Source: an uncultured Lachnospiraceae bacterium (GTDB lineage: Bacteria > Bacillota > Clostridia > Lachnospirales > Lachnospiraceae). From it: a stretch of 64,000 bases of DNA. This document shows positions 62,452-64,000 of this stretch, piece by piece; the first letter of the stretch is position 1; each line of letters begins with the position of its first letter. The stretch is taken from the NCBI GenBank assembly GCA_902778165.1, contig CACYWQ010000002.1, positions 90,427 to 154,426 of the forward strand. The letters run 5' to 3'. The notes beneath the pieces were generated by a model. The model did no database searches. It was not told the DNA's origin and saw nothing but the letters and a program-made list of their open reading frames with translations. The position numbers and the translations under genes were made by a program.

Positions 62452-62694
62452 ATGGCAGCTTCAGCAGCACAGGTTGACAACCTCGTATCTCTCTTAGACG
62501 GATACGCAACAAAGGGTGGTCACCATTTAAATGTAAATGTACTTAACAGAGAGACTCTCATCGATGCTCAGCAGCATCCCGAGAACTATCCTCAGCTTAC
62601 TATCCGTGTATCAGGTTACGCAGTTAACTTCGTTAAGCTCACACCTGAACAGCAGGCGGATGTAATCTCTCGTACATTCCATGAGTCTATGTAA
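62452..62694 (+). CDS. Free-standing glycyl-radical subunit of pyruvate formate-lyase
   Basis: 80 residues, ATAAGGAGG site. It equals the missing PflB C-terminus: [20 protein letters not shown], then [20 protein letters not shown] with radical Gly55, then [19 protein letters not shown]. Similar free proteins (YfiD/GrcA in E. coli) replace oxygen-cut PFL domains. Here no full-length PflB is present in the cluster, so this is likely the normal radical carrier. A terminator follows. Confidence 0.93.
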   Translation: MAASAAQVDNLVSLLDGYATKGGHHLNVNVLNRETLIDAQQHPENYPQLTIRVSGYAVNFVKLTPEQQADVISRTFHESM

Positions 62695-62718
62695 CTCATA
62701 AACTTAAGTACGCATTAT

Positions 62719-62748
62719 AAGGGTCAGTGTTTACTGGCCCTTATTTTT
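62719..62748 (+). terminator. Intrinsic terminator after the pfl cluster
   Basis: AAGGGTCAGT-GTTT-ACTGGCCCTT (one G:U pair) followed by ATTTTT, 25 bases past the radical-subunit stop. Confidence 0.85.
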
Positions 62749-62753
62749 ATAGT

Positions 62754-62773
62754 AAGATTGTATAAACAATCTT
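62754..62773 (+). promoter_or_regulatory. Inverted repeat upstream of pflA
   Basis: AAGATTG-TATAAA-CAATCTT, perfect 7-bp arms. Lies between the terminator and pflA; a TATAAA in the loop could be a -10. Confidence 0.45.
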
Positions 62774-62810
62774 CTATACCAATAAGCATTTAAATACGGA
62801 GGTTTATAAT

Positions 62811-63566
62811 TTGAAAGGCAAGATTCATTCATTACAGAGCTTTGGTACGGTTGACGGACCGGGCGTAAGATATGTTGTTTTCTTACAAGGATGTCCCATG
62901 AGATGTCTGTACTGTCATAATCCCGATACCTGGCCGATAGGTACGGGTGAAGAGATGGAAGCTTCTTATATCATAGAGCAGTATAAGAGAAATGAAGGCT
63001 TCTATAAGGATGGCGGACTGACTGTTACGGGTGGCGAACCTTTGGTTCAGATCGATTTCTTACTGGAGTTATTTGAGTTATGTAAACAAAATAACATTCA
63101 TACCTGCATCGATACTTCCGGAATCACATATAAGCCAACCAATACGGAATACAACGAGAAACTTGATAAGCTTCTTGCCATGACGGACCTTGTAATGCTT
63201 GATATTAAGCATATAGATCCCGAGAAGCATAAAGAGCTTACATCGCAACCTAATGACGGAATACTTGCCTTCGCAGAGCTTCTCTCAGAGAAGAACATTC
63301 CTATCTGGATCCGTCATGTGGTTGTTCCCGGTTATACTGATGATGATGTGTATCTTGAGAAGTTAGGCTATTTCATCGGCGGACTTAAGTCCCTTAAGGC
63401 TTTAGATGTACTGCCGTATCACGATATGGCCAAGCCAAAATATGAAAATCTCGGTATTGATTATGTACTTAAGGATGTGCCTCCCCTTGATAAGGATGTT
63501 GCCCTTGAGAAGAAGCAGGTTATCCTTAATGGTATCAAGAGACGCAAGCAGGAAGAAGAACAATAA
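62811..63566 (+). CDS. pflA: Pyruvate formate-lyase activating enzyme (radical SAM)
   Basis: 251 residues starting at TTG (62811), GGAGG 7 bases before it. Radical SAM cluster CPMRCLYCHN (CxxxCxxC), preceded by GTVDGPGVRYVVFLQGC, and GGLTVTGGEPLVQ. Abstracts hydrogen from the PFL glycine to make the radical; its target is now the separate 80-residue subunit. 36 bases past the cluster terminator region, so separately controllable. Confidence 0.95.
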   Translation: MKGKIHSLQSFGTVDGPGVRYVVFLQGCPMRCLYCHNPDTWPIGTGEEMEASYIIEQYKRNEGFYKDGGLTVTGGEPLVQIDFLLELFELCKQNNIHTCIDTSGITYKPTNTEYNEKLDKLLAMTDLVMLDIKHIDPEKHKELTSQPNDGILAFAELLSEKNIPIWIRHVVVPGYTDDDVYLEKLGYFIGGLKSLKALDVLPYHDMAKPKYENLGIDYVLKDVPPLDKDVALEKKQVILNGIKRRKQEEEQ

Positions 63567-63607
63567 CAACGTTATGTAAATAACATTGTTATTACAGCCT
63601 TTTAGAC

Positions 63608-63636
63608 TTGTTATTGGGATAAGAATGTATTAAAAT
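63608..63636 (+). promoter_or_regulatory. Possible promoter of the ferredoxin gene
   Basis: -35 TTGTTA (63608-63613), 17-base spacer, -10 TAAAAT (63631-63636). Confidence 0.45.
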
Positions 63637-63706
63637 GATTTTGTTAGAAAATAGATAAATTTTTAACAATGGTATGTCGATATTAAAATTAAAGGAGGTA
63701 TTGGAT

Positions 63707-63877
63707 ATGGCTTTTTGTATCGGAGATTCATGCATCAGCTGCGGCTCATGTGAGGGTCAGTGCCCTGTAGGCGCTATCTCAATGGGTGACGGCAAGTTCG
63801 AGATCGATGCTGATAAGTGCATCGACTGCGGTTCTTGCGCAGGTCAGTGCCCTGTAGGCGCTATTTCAGAAGGCTGA
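63707..63877 (+). CDS. 2[4Fe-4S] ferredoxin (clostridial type)
   Basis: 56 residues from the ATG at 63707 (AAAGGAGG 8 bases before; the earlier ATG at 63674 has no site). Two CxxCxxCxxxCP motifs: CISCGSCEGQCPVGAI and CIDCGSCAGQCPVGAI. Low-potential electron carrier; could feed the activase, but is equally general. Nearly duplicated halves are usual. A group II intron end lies 26 bases past its stop. Confidence 0.96.
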   Translation: MAFCIGDSCISCGSCEGQCPVGAISMGDGKFEIDADKCIDCGSCAGQCPVGAISEG

Positions 63878-63903
63878 TTATGGTCTGTTGTTAATATCAA
63901 CAA

Positions 63904-64000
63904 ATCGAGTAGGAGGAATTTCTCATAAGTGAGAAATTCCGACCTCTCACACCACCGTGCGTACCGTTCGGTACACGGCGGTTCAATCAACTTAACAAGT
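63904..64000 (-). mobile_element. 3' end of a group II intron (domains V and VI), cut by the window edge
   Basis: Minus strand: domain V is 63982-63951, a 9-bp stem ACCGCCGUG/CACGGUGGU, a CG bulge, an upper UACC/GGUA stem with GAAC loop. Its CGC triad with the G:U pair is as in bacterial class C introns. Then GUGUGAGAGG and a domain VI hairpin (GGAAUUUCUCA / UGAGAAAUUCC), ending CUACUCGAU at 63904. The reverse-transcriptase part would lie to the right. Class and completeness are not certain. Confidence 0.8.

Noticed and set aside
62163-62460. Frameshift or sequencing error splitting one pflB gene
   Set aside because: The core ends cleanly, and both following genes have their own strong ribosome sites and starts; the 67-residue gene could not arise from a single indel.

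Overview
The window looks like chromosome from an anaerobic, fermentative Firmicute, most likely a Lachnospiraceae member; I cannot fix the genus. Pointers are the paired GlgC/GlgD glycogen enzymes, SpoVG, a type III glutamine synthetase, the hrcA-grpE-dnaK-dnaJ operon with a CIRCE site, IreB, a YjfB-like motility peptide, a Lys/Ala-rich protein with a DUF6465-like tail, pyruvate formate-lyase (PFL) fermentation, and moderate-to-low GC with strong AGGAGG-type ribosome binding sites. No prophage, CRISPR array or rRNA is visible. There is one tRNA, and one mobile element is cut by the right edge.

Layout. 1-5.6 kb (minus): partial mfd, pth, spoVG, glgD, glgC. 5.7-10.4 kb (plus): murC, an array of DnaA-box-like 9-mers, then dnaD-like and dnaI-like helicase-loading genes and a long PRPP synthetase. 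10.5-20.3 kb (minus): a complete F-type ATP synthase operon with two small leading membrane genes and a large unknown exported protein after atpC. 20.3-24.7 kb (minus): DUF402 protein, cell-wall hydrolase, dCMP deaminase, upp, rpiB, Sua5. 24.8-29.9 kb (minus): heat-shock operon. 30-35.9 kb (minus): H1-like protein, aminotransferase, cobS, DUF3048 lipoprotein, SpoVB/MurJ-type flippase. 35.9-40.6 kb: YjfB (+), chemoreceptor (-), then acyl-ACP thioesterase, CvfB and CPBP protease (+). 40.6-50.2 kb (minus): NUDIX, zinc peptidase, U32 peptidase, two small unknowns, tRNA-Gln, glnN, O-methyltransferase, MltG-like stub, RNase J, DUF1292, ruvX, ireB. 50.3-58.0 kb: mtaB (-), HPr-like (+), thiI, nifS, rsmE, prmA, GH18 (-). 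58.0-58.75 kb: gene-free. 58.8-64 kb: mecA (+), DUF1858 (-), a PFL cluster and a ferredoxin (+), then the 3' end of a group II intron (-).

The most unusual locus is the PFL cluster. The PFL chain stops at residue 679, before the glycyl-radical domain. That domain is a separate 80-residue gene two cistrons downstream. Between them lies a 67-residue gene that resembles the N-terminal stretch of the radical domain but ends in a Cys-containing tail instead of the glycyl loop. A near-consensus Rex operator sits just after the pfl promoter, and the activase gene follows after a terminator. This reads as a PFL assembled in trans with an uncharacterised third component.

Other points: the ATP synthase c-subunit carries every Na+-ligand position known from Na+-translocating enzymes; two tandem blocks of abutting DnaA-box-like 9-mers lie upstream of the primosome genes; several proteins keep a family fold but lack its catalytic residue or domain (HPr-like without His15, MltG-like without its lytic domain, a C39-like domain without His).
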